DNA from: a virus
Virus record (IMG/VR): IMGVR_UViG_3300042307_000554
Location: 1-32,879 of that record
Length of the DNA: 32,879 nt
Reading direction: 5' to 3' (one strand)
The notes under the pieces were generated by a model that worked only from the letters and a program-made list of their open reading frames with translations, made no database searches and had not been told where the DNA came from. Both the position numbers and the translations under genes were made by a program. This document shows positions 13,701-22,729 of this stretch, piece after piece (positions within the stretch are counted from its first letter, which is position 1; each line of letters opens with the position of its first letter).

Positions 13701-13747
13701 TCGGGTATAGCCTGAACAGGCCTACTTTTGAGAGATTTGAGGGCTAA

Positions 13748-16699
13748 ATGTCAAAAGCGATTAGTGGACTCCCGATTGCTGAAACCCTGACAGGCGATGA
13801 GCTGCTTCCTGTTGTCCAGGATGGTAATACCGTTCAATCAACCGTTCAGCAGATGGTTGACCTTGTGGGCAACACGACAACCTGGGGTTATATTCAGGGA
13901 ACGCTGTCGAATCAGACCGACCTGCAAAATGCCCTGAACCTTAAAGTGCCTTATACAGGCGCAACAACCAATGTCAATCTTGGCGAGTACGGACTCACAT
14001 CGGGGTTCTTTCAGGCAGACCTGACCCCAACTGGTACGCTACAAGTCGGCAGGATGATGTGGAGTGACCAAGATGGCACGATGGATTTGCGCCTACTTGG
14101 TAATAATGTTACTTTGCACATCGGACAAAAGCAGGTAATTCGCGTTGTAAACAAAACGGGTGCTACTCTTACTGGAACTGATTATCAGGTTGTTAAGATT
14201 AGCGGTGCGCAAGGACAGCGACCAAAGGTGTCTTTGGCGCAGGCTGACAATGATGCTAACTCTGCCGACACGATTGGCATGGTCAATGAAACCATTGCCA
14301 ACAATCAGGAAGGCTTTGTTTGCACAAGCGGCACGATAACAAACATCAATACCACAGGCTCTATGCAGGGCGAAACCTGGGCAGATGGCGATGTGCTGTA
14401 TCTGTCGGGAACAACCGCAGGCCGAGTTACTAATATCAAGCCTACCGCACCTATACACACGGTAATTGTCGGTTTCGTTATCTATGCCCACATCAATCAG
14501 GGCAAGATTTATGTCAAGGTAGATAACGGCTATGAGCTTGACGAGCTTCACAATGTAAGAATCACATCCCCGTCTAATGGGCAGGTGCTTACCTATAATA
14601 GCGGTCTTTGGGAAAATCAGACGAATGGTTCTGGAACGGTAACGAGTGTTGCTGCTACTGCCGGAACGGGAATCTCAGTATCGGGAAGCCCAATTACATC
14701 TAGCGGTACGTTGACGATTACCAACACCGCGCCTGACCAGGTGGTGTCTTTGACTGCCGGTAGCAATGTAACGATTACTGGCACATACCCTAGTTTCACG
14801 ATTGCGGCTACTGGTGGCGGTGGCGGTTCGGGTACGGTAACTGATGTATCTGTGGTATCGGCAAACGGCTTTTCAGGGTCGGTAGCAACTTCAACAACTA
14901 CTCCTGCAATAACCCTGTCAACATCTATCTCAGGCCTGCTGAAAGGCAGTTCAGGCGCATTGGCTGCTGCATCTGCTACGGATGTACCCGACCTTCCGCA
15001 GAGCAAGATTACTAACCTTGTAACTGACTTGTCGGCAAAAGCACCATTGGCTTCGCCTACCTTTACTGGCACACCAACTGCGCCTACCGCATCTGTCGGC
15101 ACGAACACTACTCAGGTCGCAACTACGGCATTTGTTCAGGCTGAGATTGCTAATGACGCTGTGTTGTTGACTGGCGACCAAACGGTAGCAGGCACAAAGA
15201 CATTCTCTAGCACGATTAGTGGTTCGATTACTGGTAACGCAGGAACAGCTACAACTCTGCAAACAACGCGAAGCATTAACTTAAGCAACTTTAACGGAAG
15301 TGCAAACATTACTGTTCCAAGAGTGTTTGCTCTTGACGATAGGACTATCGCACCTGCTGACGGGTCTGCTAACTATGTAACTGCATATTTCACATCGTGG
15401 GCAAACGATAACACTAGCCCTTATGCAGATGCTTTGCTATTTCGTACATATAGCGATGGTAGTGGTGGTAACGACAACTTAGTTACCTTCCGAAAAAATG
15501 CTATTGGTATGCGTATTTGGCAACAGACGGCAGGGTCTGCCACAGCATTTGCTAGTTTCAAAGATGTCGCATGGACTGACGGCACTAACGCAACTGGCAC
15601 TTGGAGTATAAGCACTTCAGGTAACGCAGGAACAGTCACTAATGGTGTCTATACCACAGGCGACCAGACCATTGCAGGTGTTAAAACCTTTAGCGGTACA
15701 AGCACTATTGTTAATGGAAATCTTGGCATTGGTACTGCTAGTCCAATCAATAAGCTAACCATTAGTGGTTCATCACTTGCATCAGGTGAGCTTGGAACAT
15801 TTGCGATTACTGGAAACACAACGGCTAAACGATTAGCAATGGGTGTTGATTCTACTTCCACCATGTATGGGTGGATTCAGTCAGTAGAAAGTGGTGTTGG
15901 ATATAGAAGTTTAGTTTTGCAACAATTAGGTGGGATTCTTGGTGTCGGCTCTATACCTAGCGCATGGAGTGGCTTGGGTGGCATTGGGGCAATACAGACC
16001 CCTAGTTCTGCGATTGTATCTTCCCCTGGCGGTGGAACGAATACCACAACATTTGTAACAAATGCTTTTTATAACGGAACAAACTGGATATATCGCAATA
16101 CTGCTGCAACTGCTAGGTATGACCAATGGGGTAACGAACATCGTTTCTTTGTAGCAGCATCAGGAACGGCAGGAAATGCCATTACCTATACTCAGGCGAT
16201 GACATTAAACTCTAGTGGCAACTTATCTGTGACAGGTAATATGGATGCCACGATTTTCCGTGATGTTTCTAACACGGCATTTTACCTTGACCCTGCTAAC
16301 TCAGGCACTTCACTAAACATCAACGGTATTGCGGTAATAGGCGCAGGGTCAACTGTTGGTGGTGTGGTCATTGGTTACCGTGATGTTCCTGTAACCACAC
16401 AAAATGCCACATACACATTTGCTTTGACTGATGCAGGCAAGTCTGTTGGTAAGGACAATGCTACGGCATATACCTATACAATCCCTGCAAACGCATCTGT
16501 GGCCTTCCCTGTTGGTACTGTAATTACCGTATTTAACAACAACGCAACCAACAACATTACCATTGCGATTACCACCGACACACTTCGCCTGGCAGGTACG
16601 ACTTCGACAGGTAGTAGAACCGTAGCCCCGTTTGGCCTGTGTACCTTGTTCAAGGTATCTTCAACCGTTTGGATGGCATCGGGTTCAGGTGTTAGCTAA
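13748..16699 (+). CDS. long tail fiber protein
   Basis: A 983-residue, Thr/Ser/Gly/Ala-rich, beta-structured protein. Its N-terminal ~60 residues (MSKAISGLPIAETLTGDEL) resemble the start of many phage fibers and probably attach it. The body has repeat units: a GDQT-V-AGTKTFS unit and its variant GDQT-I-AGVKTFS, an LASPTFTGTPTAPTASVGTN-type unit, and several NAGT motifs. A five-glycine run marks a hinge near residue 355. The C-terminal ~100 residues resemble fiber tips ending in a beta-rich knob (GSGVS). It should recognise the host receptor. It sits upstream of the terminase, away from the rest of the tail genes, and its stop overlaps the next start (TAATG). Confidence 0.82.
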   Translation: MSKAISGLPIAETLTGDELLPVVQDGNTVQSTVQQMVDLVGNTTTWGYIQGTLSNQTDLQNALNLKVPYTGATTNVNLGEYGLTSGFFQADLTPTGTLQVGRMMWSDQDGTMDLRLLGNNVTLHIGQKQVIRVVNKTGATLTGTDYQVVKISGAQGQRPKVSLAQADNDANSADTIGMVNETIANNQEGFVCTSGTITNINTTGSMQGETWADGDVLYLSGTTAGRVTNIKPTAPIHTVIVGFVIYAHINQGKIYVKVDNGYELDELHNVRITSPSNGQVLTYNSGLWENQTNGSGTVTSVAATAGTGISVSGSPITSSGTLTITNTAPDQVVSLTAGSNVTITGTYPSFTIAATGGGGGSGTVTDVSVVSANGFSGSVATSTTTPAITLSTSISGLLKGSSGALAAASATDVPDLPQSKITNLVTDLSAKAPLASPTFTGTPTAPTASVGTNTTQVATTAFVQAEIANDAVLLTGDQTVAGTKTFSSTISGSITGNAGTATTLQTTRSINLSNFNGSANITVPRVFALDDRTIAPADGSANYVTAYFTSWANDNTSPYADALLFRTYSDGSGGNDNLVTFRKNAIGMRIWQQTAGSATAFASFKDVAWTDGTNATGTWSISTSGNAGTVTNGVYTTGDQTIAGVKTFSGTSTIVNGNLGIGTASPINKLTISGSSLASGELGTFAITGNTTAKRLAMGVDSTSTMYGWIQSVESGVGYRSLVLQQLGGILGVGSIPSAWSGLGGIGAIQTPSSAIVSSPGGGTNTTTFVTNAFYNGTNWIYRNTAATARYDQWGNEHRFFVAASGTAGNAITYTQAMTLNSSGNLSVTGNMDATIFRDVSNTAFYLDPANSGTSLNINGIAVIGAGSTVGGVVIGYRDVPVTTQNATYTFALTDAGKSVGKDNATAYTYTIPANASVAFPVGTVITVFNNNATNNITIAITTDTLRLAGTTSTGSRTVAPFGLCTLFKVSSTVWMASGSGVS

Positions 16700-17121
16700 T
16701 GAGTGGTGGACTTCAAATGCTGATGTCGCGTGGGAATCCTGCCGCAGGAAACCTTGACTACGCTGATTTTTCTGCAACAGACATCATAACTGGCGGTACG
16801 GCTGAGGCATACGCTGAGTTTTATACAGATGGAAGCGCAGCCCTATTTGGAAATGCAGGCAATTCACCTGACACACCTAGATGGTGGACTATATCACCGC
16901 CTTCCACCTGGATGAGTTATACATCAACAGGTAACGGAACAATTACAGGCGGTCTTGTCGCAGGTACTCGATACCAGTTAAATGTCACTAGGAAACTAGG
17001 GAATCAACGCACAATATTTGGTGTTGCAATAAGGGTGTTTACCATTACATTCTTTGATGCTTCAACGGGTGGCAATACACTAGGCACTAAAACTTTTACC
17101 GCAAGCGTAGAAAACGCATAG
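16699..17121 (+). CDS. small beta-rich protein downstream of the long fiber
   Basis: A 140-residue Gly/Thr/Ala-rich, beta-predicted protein. It opens MSGGLQMLMSRGNPAAGN and ends in a strand-rich region (TFFDASTGGNTLG, then TKTFTASVENA). No enzyme motif. Its start overlaps the fiber stop as TAATG, within an 11-base sequence GTTAGCTAATG that also joins the short fiber to its own small partner at 4204. A fiber-tip or fiber-assembly protein is the best guess. Confidence 0.5.
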   Translation: MSGGLQMLMSRGNPAAGNLDYADFSATDIITGGTAEAYAEFYTDGSAALFGNAGNSPDTPRWWTISPPSTWMSYTSTGNGTITGGLVAGTRYQLNVTRKLGNQRTIFGVAIRVFTITFFDASTGGNTLGTKTFTASVENA

Positions 17122-17129
17122 GAATAGAC

Positions 17130-17477
17130 ATGGCACTAAATTACGAATGGAAGGTATTTGGACTTAAGAAGGTAAGCACAGAGCTTGCTAGTGATGTAAT
17201 CATTGGTGTGAGCTGGACTGTTACTGGTACTGACGAGGATGGCAATTCAGGTACATTTGATGGAACGACTCCCTTTAAGCCGCAGGATGTGGACTTTACT
17301 AGCTTTGTGCCGTATGCCGAGCTTGACCATGATACTGTAATCGGGTGGATTCAAGCCGAAGTGGTCGGTGATTACAAATACCATGTTGACCAGGAAATCC
17401 AACGGCAGATTGACAGCGCAAAGAGCCTGATTGTTGATGTTCATTCCAGTCAATTCCCGTGGGTTCAGGCCGAGTAA
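17130..17477 (+). CDS. conserved small virion-associated-type protein, 115 aa
   Basis: The start MALNYEWKVFGLKK, an internal VSWTVTGTDEDGNSG strand pair, FVPYAELDHDTVIGWIQAEV and a short C-terminal helix form a pattern that recurs in environmental phages near structural genes (I recall it as an uncharacterised DUF family; not verified). It follows the fiber cassette by 8 bases. Structural or assembly role inferred from location. Confidence 0.6.
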   Translation: MALNYEWKVFGLKKVSTELASDVIIGVSWTVTGTDEDGNSGTFDGTTPFKPQDVDFTSFVPYAELDHDTVIGWIQAEVVGDYKYHVDQEIQRQIDSAKSLIVDVHSSQFPWVQAE

Positions 17478-17486
17478 GGGGCTGAG

Positions 17487-17864
17487 ATGATTGGTGGTGA
17501 CCGACCAATAGTTAAGCAGGTAATGAAGGGCGACAACTTCAAGCTAGTGTATGTTTTCAAGGACACACCAGTAAGGGTTGATTGGCGAAGTGAAAAGGCC
17601 TTCTGTGTGCTGAAGAACAATGTGGTCAATGGTCGTGAGGCTAGTATCTCCGGCTACTGTGAAACAGACTTCCCATGCCTAGTGACGGGTACTGCTTATA
17701 TGCCCAACGGCAACATAGATAGTGTAAACTATGTTATACAGGCTAAGTTTGCCGATGACCGTCAAAGGTCGCAGCTACTCTTGGCAACCGAAGGGATTAA
17801 CGAATACAACCTATTATGTGAGGATGGTCAGCCATTAGCCTATGAAAACCGTTATACTAACTGA
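17487..17864 (+). CDS. hypothetical structural-region protein, 125 aa (paralogue A)
   Basis: A beta-rich protein with no known domain. It weakly matches the next gene: both have a G-[DE]-x-L/F-x-V-x-V core, a D-W pair, a NGREAS/IGREVS element and a later V-N-Y/V-N-A strand. Together they look like a duplicated small beta-barrel or sandwich. It has a strong AAGGGGCTGAG ribosome-binding site and overlaps the next gene by 23 bases. Confidence 0.55.
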   Translation: MIGGDRPIVKQVMKGDNFKLVYVFKDTPVRVDWRSEKAFCVLKNNVVNGREASISGYCETDFPCLVTGTAYMPNGNIDSVNYVIQAKFADDRQRSQLLLATEGINEYNLLCEDGQPLAYENRYTN

Positions 17865-18186
17865 AGAACAATCTGTCCGACCGTTTGCGATGGAGATGAT
17901 TGTAGGCGAACAACTGCCCGTCACCGTGCTGCTCAAATACCCCCCTGATTCCGCAGACTGGGTCGCATCTGATGGTCTGACCATCGTGAACACCAGTATT
18001 ATTGGCCGTGAGGTGTCTTGCCTGGTGAAGGCGAATGAGCCTGCGATGAACACCTATTCCGTAAATGCCTACACCGAGCTTGTGTGTACTACCTACACGA
18101 CTGCCCACAGCGACCCCCACCATGCCGAAAGCTATCAGCGCAAGTTTATCGTTAACATTAAGGTAAACAGCGATGTGAACCCGTAA
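17842..18186 (+). CDS. hypothetical structural-region protein, 114 aa (paralogue B)
   Basis: A beta-rich protein similar in layout to the gene before it: GEQLPVTVLLKYPP, a DW pair, IGREVSCLVK and a final strand-rich segment (RKFIVNIKVN). It lies ten bases before the small terminase. Possibly head- or fiber-related; the sequence gives no function. The coding frame is supported by tight coupling to its neighbours and by a clean strand pattern. Confidence 0.55.
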   Translation: MKTVILTEEQSVRPFAMEMIVGEQLPVTVLLKYPPDSADWVASDGLTIVNTSIIGREVSCLVKANEPAMNTYSVNAYTELVCTTYTTAHSDPHHAESYQRKFIVNIKVNSDVNP

Positions 18187-18195
18187 GGGGATGTT

Positions 18196-18495
18196 ATGGA
18201 AATACAGGACTTTGAACCAGTAAACGACCCGAAATGCCCACCCCGACCCCGACCACAACTGCTTCGGGACATCACGGGGCTTTGCCGTCTACACTCTGAG
18301 GAAGCCTTCAAGAGCCTGGTCACCCTGATGCGCAAGTCTGAGGATGAGAACATACGGCTAAAAGCAGCAGAATCCATCCTTAACCGAGCCTATGGGAAAC
18401 CAAGCCAGTCTGTCCTGGTCGGTGAGATGGATGAAACCGTTAAGAAGGTGTTGCAGATTGAGTTCGTGAATGGCAACGACAATAATTCCGCTTAA
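18196..18495 (+). CDS. terS: candidate small terminase subunit
   Basis: A 99-residue, mostly helical protein directly before and overlapping (26 bases) the large terminase. It has a Pro/Arg-rich N terminus (CPPRPRPQLLRDITG), helices with LCRLHSEEAFKSLV and a RLKAAESILNRAYGKPSQ segment that is common in small proteins preceding terL in podo- and siphophages. A typical HTH is not obvious. Small terminases bind the packaging site and feed DNA to TerL. The call rests mainly on position and size. Confidence 0.6.
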   Translation: MEIQDFEPVNDPKCPPRPRPQLLRDITGLCRLHSEEAFKSLVTLMRKSEDENIRLKAAESILNRAYGKPSQSVLVGEMDETVKKVLQIEFVNGNDNNSA

Positions 18496-19735
18496 GCTGC
18501 CCAAGAAGGTTGACTTCCTGTTCAAGCCGATGCGCTATAAGTGCTTGTTCGGCGGTAGGGGTAGTTCAAAATCTCACAGTATATCTAAGGCCTTACTGGT
18601 CAAGGGTAGTAATGAAACTTTACGGGTTCTATGTGGGCGCGAGGTACAGAACAGCATCAAGGACTCCGTACACCGCCTTCTGTGCGACCAAATCGACCTG
18701 CTTGGTATGCGTGATTTCTACACCATCACTGAGAATGAAATCCGTGGCGCAAACGGTACGCTGTTTAGCTTTGTGGGATTCCACCATAACTCCGTAGCCA
18801 ACCTGAAGTCCTATGAGGGCTATGATGTGCTTTGGGTAGAGGAAGCCCAGAGCTGCTCAGAGAAGTCCTGGAAGATAATGCTGCCCACCATCCGTAAGCC
18901 CAACAGCGAGATATGGGTCAGCTTTAACCCTGACCTAGAGGATGACCCGACCTACCAACGCTTCGTTATCAACAAGCCCGATAACTGCATTTCGGTGGAG
19001 ATGAACTACTGTGATAACCCCTTTTTTCCTAGTGTGTTAGAGGATGAAAGGAAATACACACAGGAAAACTTCCCCAATGATTATGAAAATGTTTGGCTAG
19101 GAAAGCCCAGGTCACTTGCAGAGGGTGCTGTTTTTGGTAAGGAAATCCAAAAGGCCTACGAGGAAGCTCGTATCGGGACATTCGATTACGACAGCACACA
19201 GCCCGTTTTCACGGCATTTGACATCGGGGTTCGGGATAGCACATCGGTCTGGTTTGGACAGCGTATAGGCTCACGGTGGCGCATGATTGACTACTTTGAG
19301 GGGACTGACGAGGGCGCACCCTTCTATGTGAAGATGCTCAAGGAAAAGCCCTATATCTACGGCGGTCATTTCACCCCACATGACGCTAGGCACAGGGAGT
19401 TCGCTACTGGACTCAGCCCTGACGATGTGTTCCGTAACCACGGCATTACCCCGTCTGAAACCCCAAATATGCCTATTGAGGACAGAATCCACGCCGGTAG
19501 GCTGTTTATTGCCCAATGCGAGTTTGATGCGACCAGGTGCAAGGATGGACTTAATGCCCTGAAGAATTGGCGATGGGATGTCAATAACCGCACACAGATG
19601 CGTAGGCAAACCCCCCTGCACAACTGGGCTTCCCACGGCTCAGATGCCTATACATACTTTGCCGTAAGTAGTAAGCTGATGCACACATTTACCCCTGTGT
19701 ATGATTTTAGCAACATAGAATCTGAGTTCGCATGA
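18470..19735 (+). CDS. terL: terminase large subunit
   Basis: A 421-residue DNA-packaging motor. The ATPase half has Walker A GGRGSSKS (residues 28-35), Walker B VLWVEEA (120-126) and the coupling motif WVSFNPD (149-155). The nuclease half has TAFDIGVRDS (D251), THD-type PHDAR (D305) and GSDAYTYF (D392), the acidic triad of RNase-H-like terminase nucleases. The family is the PBSX/Terminase_3 type. It is shorter than P22 gp2 (499 aa). The start at 18470 lies within terS; another ATG at 18530 would remove only the first 20 residues, just ahead of the Walker A region. Confidence 0.93.
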   Translation: MATTIIPLKLPKKVDFLFKPMRYKCLFGGRGSSKSHSISKALLVKGSNETLRVLCGREVQNSIKDSVHRLLCDQIDLLGMRDFYTITENEIRGANGTLFSFVGFHHNSVANLKSYEGYDVLWVEEAQSCSEKSWKIMLPTIRKPNSEIWVSFNPDLEDDPTYQRFVINKPDNCISVEMNYCDNPFFPSVLEDERKYTQENFPNDYENVWLGKPRSLAEGAVFGKEIQKAYEEARIGTFDYDSTQPVFTAFDIGVRDSTSVWFGQRIGSRWRMIDYFEGTDEGAPFYVKMLKEKPYIYGGHFTPHDARHREFATGLSPDDVFRNHGITPSETPNMPIEDRIHAGRLFIAQCEFDATRCKDGLNALKNWRWDVNNRTQMRRQTPLHNWASHGSDAYTYFAVSSKLMHTFTPVYDFSNIESEFA

Positions 19736-19962
19736 CAAGCCAAGCCGACATTGATGCCCTGCGTCTGACTGCTGATGTTAAGCGCGGTAGGCTGAACGGC
19801 TGTCCTGTGGTGGTCAGGATATCGAGCATTGATAGTCAGGCATACATCTGGTTACCGCAGAAGGTGGTCGAAGATGCGTATGGTAATGTCAGCTACGAAA
19901 ATGATATTCTTTCGGCTAAGGATGCCCTTTCTCGCGGTATGCACTTTGAGGTTTTCAAATGA
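19732..19962 (+). CDS. hypothetical protein between terL and portal, 76 aa
   Basis: A small alpha/beta protein (MTSQADIDALRLTADVKRG at the start, ALSRGMHFEVFK at the end). It overlaps terL by four bases and the portal by four bases (ATGA), so it is translated with them. Small genes at this spot are common in podophages, and I cannot name it. Confidence 0.65.
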   Translation: MTSQADIDALRLTADVKRGRLNGCPVVVRISSIDSQAYIWLPQKVVEDAYGNVSYENDILSAKDALSRGMHFEVFK

Positions 19963-22112
19963 TTAAGAAAGACGATAAGTTCCTGTCGGATATGCGCAAA
20001 CGCTATGAGCTTGCGTTAGAGGCCAACAGCGACAACCGTGACCGTGCCATTGATGATGTGCGATTCGTGACCATTCAGGGCGAGCAATGGGATGACTACC
20101 AAAAGCGCAAGCGCAAGACCCGACCCTGTTACGAGTTCAACCGACTGCGTCAGCACATTCGACAGGTTACCGGCGACCAACGGCAGAACCGCCCGTCTAT
20201 CAAACTCCGTGCTACCGAGGAAAACGACCAAGACCTTGCCGAGATTATGCAGGGCCTTATCCGCAACATCGAATCTGTCAGCAATGCCGAGAAAGCCTAT
20301 GACACCGCATTTGAGTGGGCGGTAACTGGTGGCTTTGGTGTGTGGCGACTGACTACCGAATACAGCTCTGATGACACCTTCGACCAAGACATCCGAATCG
20401 TTGAGGTGACCAACCCGTTCCGCGTCTACTTCGACCCTGCTGCCCAAGAGTTTGACCGGCGCGATGCCAACTATGCTTTCGTGGTGACCTACATTCCGAA
20501 GGATGACTTCAAGCAGAAGTATCCGAATGATGAGATGTCCGACTTTGAGGGCGCAAACTACGACCAAGACCATTGGATTGATGACGATACCGTAACGGTT
20601 GCCGAGTATTGGTACAAGGAATACAAGAAGAAAACCCTTGTGCTTCTTTCCAACGGCATCACCCAGTTCAAGGATGAGATTGAGAACATTGATGCGTTCT
20701 TGGCTAACGGCATCACCATTGTCCGTGAGCGCGAGGTGGAGATTCAGCAGGTCAAGATGTGTCTGGTGACTGGCTCTGGCGTGATTCAGGAAGCTGATTG
20801 GGCAGGCAAGTTCATCCCGATTGTGCCGGTCTACGGCGATGTGATTGACATTGACGGTGAGTTTCACTACTCCGGCATGGTTCGGTTCGGTAAGGATGCA
20901 CAGCGCGTCTATAACTACCACCGCACCACGATGATTGAAACCATTGCCAACGCACCGAAAGTGCCGTATCTGGTTACCCCTGAGCAAATCAAGGGCTTTG
21001 AGTCTTTGTGGAAAGCAGCTAACAGCGAGAATATGCCGTTCCTGCCGTATAACCCAGACCCCCGCGCAGGTGGTATGCCCCAACGGTCAGGTGGTGTGGA
21101 TGTTCCTGCTGCCCTGATTACCGCAAGCCAGTACGATGCCGAGGACTTGAAAGCTGTCACAGGCCAGTTCGATGCGTCTATGGGTGCAAATGGCAATGAA
21201 ACAAGTGGTCGTGCCATTCTTGCTAGACAGCGTGAGGGCGACACCGCGACCTTCAGCTATATTGATAACCTGAGCAGAGCCATCAAGTATACGGGTGAAA
21301 TCCTGGTTGACCTGATTCCCAAGATTTACGATACCGAGCGCATTATTCGTGTGCTTGGTGTTGACGGTGGCGAGAAGTGGGTTGCCCTGAACAAGGCTGT
21401 GATTGACCCTGCGACTGGTCAACTGGTTGTCGAGAACGACCTGACGGTTGGCAAGTACGATGTTGCCGTGTCTGTTGGCGCGTCTTACAACACACAGCGA
21501 CAGGAAGCTGCTGAGGCTATGTTGCAGATGATGAACAACCCTGCCCTTGCCCCTGTTGTGGCTGACCTGTTGGCTAAGAACCTTGACATCCCGAACAGCG
21601 ATGAGCTTGAGAAGCGGTTGCGTAAGATTGGTATCAAGGCCGGTGTGATTACCCCGACTGAGGATGACCTGAAGCAAGGTGGCGATGACATCGTGATGAT
21701 GCTTGAGGAACAGAAGAATCAGGAAATCCAAGCCCTGACCATGCAGGCCGAGCAGATAACCGCCCAACTTTCCGCACAACTTGCCGAGGTTAAGGCTAAG
21801 GCTGACAAACTGGCTGTGGTGGTTGAGCAGACTAAACTGGACAAAGAGAACGACCAGGCTCGTATCTTGCTTGAGCGCGAGAAGCTGCGTCTTGATATTT
21901 ACTCTGCTGAAACTGACCGCATGAAGCTCGACCTGGACAACAAGCGGATTGAGATGGATGCCGAAATCAAACAGCAGCAGATTGCCCTGAACGAACAGCA
22001 GTTCCGTGGCGAGATGGCTCTTGAGCTTGCAGGCAAGATGTCAGGCGAGAACATACAGGTGAACACCACCGATAGCGAACAACAGTTAAACGAATTGGGC
22101 AGGTATGACTGA
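19959..22112 (+). CDS. portal protein (P22 gp1-like)
   Basis: A 717-residue portal, very near P22 gp1 (725 aa). The N terminus is basic and helical; the body has RIVEVTNPFRVYFDP, an EYWYKEYKKK wing and the conserved GANGNETSGRAILARQREGD segment (about residues 407-426) that recurs in P22-like portals. A long coiled coil occupies about residues 590-690 (MQAEQITAQLSAQLAEVKAKA and after), which could form the barrel seen in P22. It makes the dodecameric DNA gateway at one capsid vertex and pairs with the terminase during packaging. It precedes the lysis cassette instead of the scaffold, which is unlike P22. Confidence 0.9.
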   Translation: MIKKDDKFLSDMRKRYELALEANSDNRDRAIDDVRFVTIQGEQWDDYQKRKRKTRPCYEFNRLRQHIRQVTGDQRQNRPSIKLRATEENDQDLAEIMQGLIRNIESVSNAEKAYDTAFEWAVTGGFGVWRLTTEYSSDDTFDQDIRIVEVTNPFRVYFDPAAQEFDRRDANYAFVVTYIPKDDFKQKYPNDEMSDFEGANYDQDHWIDDDTVTVAEYWYKEYKKKTLVLLSNGITQFKDEIENIDAFLANGITIVREREVEIQQVKMCLVTGSGVIQEADWAGKFIPIVPVYGDVIDIDGEFHYSGMVRFGKDAQRVYNYHRTTMIETIANAPKVPYLVTPEQIKGFESLWKAANSENMPFLPYNPDPRAGGMPQRSGGVDVPAALITASQYDAEDLKAVTGQFDASMGANGNETSGRAILARQREGDTATFSYIDNLSRAIKYTGEILVDLIPKIYDTERIIRVLGVDGGEKWVALNKAVIDPATGQLVVENDLTVGKYDVAVSVGASYNTQRQEAAEAMLQMMNNPALAPVVADLLAKNLDIPNSDELEKRLRKIGIKAGVITPTEDDLKQGGDDIVMMLEEQKNQEIQALTMQAEQITAQLSAQLAEVKAKADKLAVVVEQTKLDKENDQARILLEREKLRLDIYSAETDRMKLDLDNKRIEMDAEIKQQQIALNEQQFRGEMALELAGKMSGENIQVNTTDSEQQLNELGRYD

Positions 22113-22354
22113 TGGACAACTTTACCGCTAGGGACATTGGACAGATTGAGGCTAAGGTGGACAACCTTGACGACAAGATTGAGAAGCTAGAAAAGCATAT
22201 GCACAGCCGAATCAAGGCTCTTGAGAACAAGATTGATGACCTGTCCAAGTTCATGACCAGTATCAATGTGGGGATTCAAATCATTATCTGGATTGGCGGT
22301 GCTGCCCTGACTGTTATTAGTATTATGACTAAGTTCTTTGGCCTGATGAAATGA
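22112..22354 (+). CDS. coiled-coil plus membrane helix protein (XhlA-like holin candidate)
   Basis: An 80-residue protein: a coiled coil with a heptad pattern over residues 10-50 (Leu/Ile/Met at regular spacing), then one hydrophobic helix at about 52-73. The layout matches the XhlA hemolysin/holin-like group. It shares one base with the portal stop and overlaps the next gene by four bases. Probably a membrane protein of the lysis cassette; single-helix holin activity is inferred. Confidence 0.6.
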   Translation: MDNFTARDIGQIEAKVDNLDDKIEKLEKHMHSRIKALENKIDDLSKFMTSINVGIQIIIWIGGAALTVISIMTKFFGLMK

Positions 22355-22566
22355 AAGCCATGAAGGGATGGAAAACCATAGCCTTCAATGTTGCTGCGAT
22401 TGCGGTAATCCAATGGGGCGATGTCGAAACCGTGGTCTATGGCTTTGACTGGCTCGATGACAAGACTGCGGTTCAGATTCTGCTGGTCGCCAATGTGTTC
22501 CTGCGCCTGATTACCACCACGGCTGTATGGGATATGTGGAAGGACAAGAAAGATGAGCAAGGCTAG
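22351..22566 (+). CDS. small membrane protein of the lysis cassette (holin candidate), 71 aa
   Basis: Two hydrophobic segments, about residues 9-22 and 41-60, separated by a charged loop and followed by a Lys-rich tail (WKDKKDEQG). That is a class II holin or antiholin layout. It overlaps both neighbours (ATGA before, 14 bases after). Which of the three small membrane genes here is the timing holin cannot be told from sequence. Confidence 0.6.
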   Translation: MKAMKGWKTIAFNVAAIAVIQWGDVETVVYGFDWLDDKTAVQILLVANVFLRLITTTAVWDMWKDKKDEQG

Positions 22567-22729
22567 GTTGTTGCTTGTTTTTATTGTTTTGGTTGTAAGT
22601 GGTTGCCAAGATAGGTATCGGTACTTCTGCCAAGACCCTGAAAACTTTAACACTAAGGAATGTACGGTGGACTGCAAGGGCGATGGTACTTGTCCAAAAG
22701 ATATTTATGGGGAGTATATGAATGAGTAG
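22553..22729 (+). CDS. small Cys-rich lipoprotein, 58 aa
   Basis: An N-terminal signal with lipobox L-V-V-S-G-C18 and a mature part of 41 residues containing four further cysteines (residues 26, 37, 41, 47), probably in disulfides. It is nested in the lysis cassette, overlapping both neighbours, but is separate from the Rz1-like gene further on. Small phage lipoproteins of this kind often block superinfection or take part in lysis; neither is shown here. Confidence 0.65.
   Translation: MSKARLLLVFIVLVVSGCQDRYRYFCQDPENFNTKECTVDCKGDGTCPKDIYGEYMNE

Noticed and set aside
13748-16699. Repeats within the long fiber gene as mobile or tandem DNA repeats
   Set aside because: They are amino-acid-level fiber repeats in one reading frame, as is usual in tail fibers, not a separate element.
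20016-21083. A 355-codon open frame on the minus strand inside the portal gene
   Set aside because: It is antisense to a clear portal gene with codon bias in the plus frame, has no leader or coupled neighbours, and its composition mirrors the sense strand.
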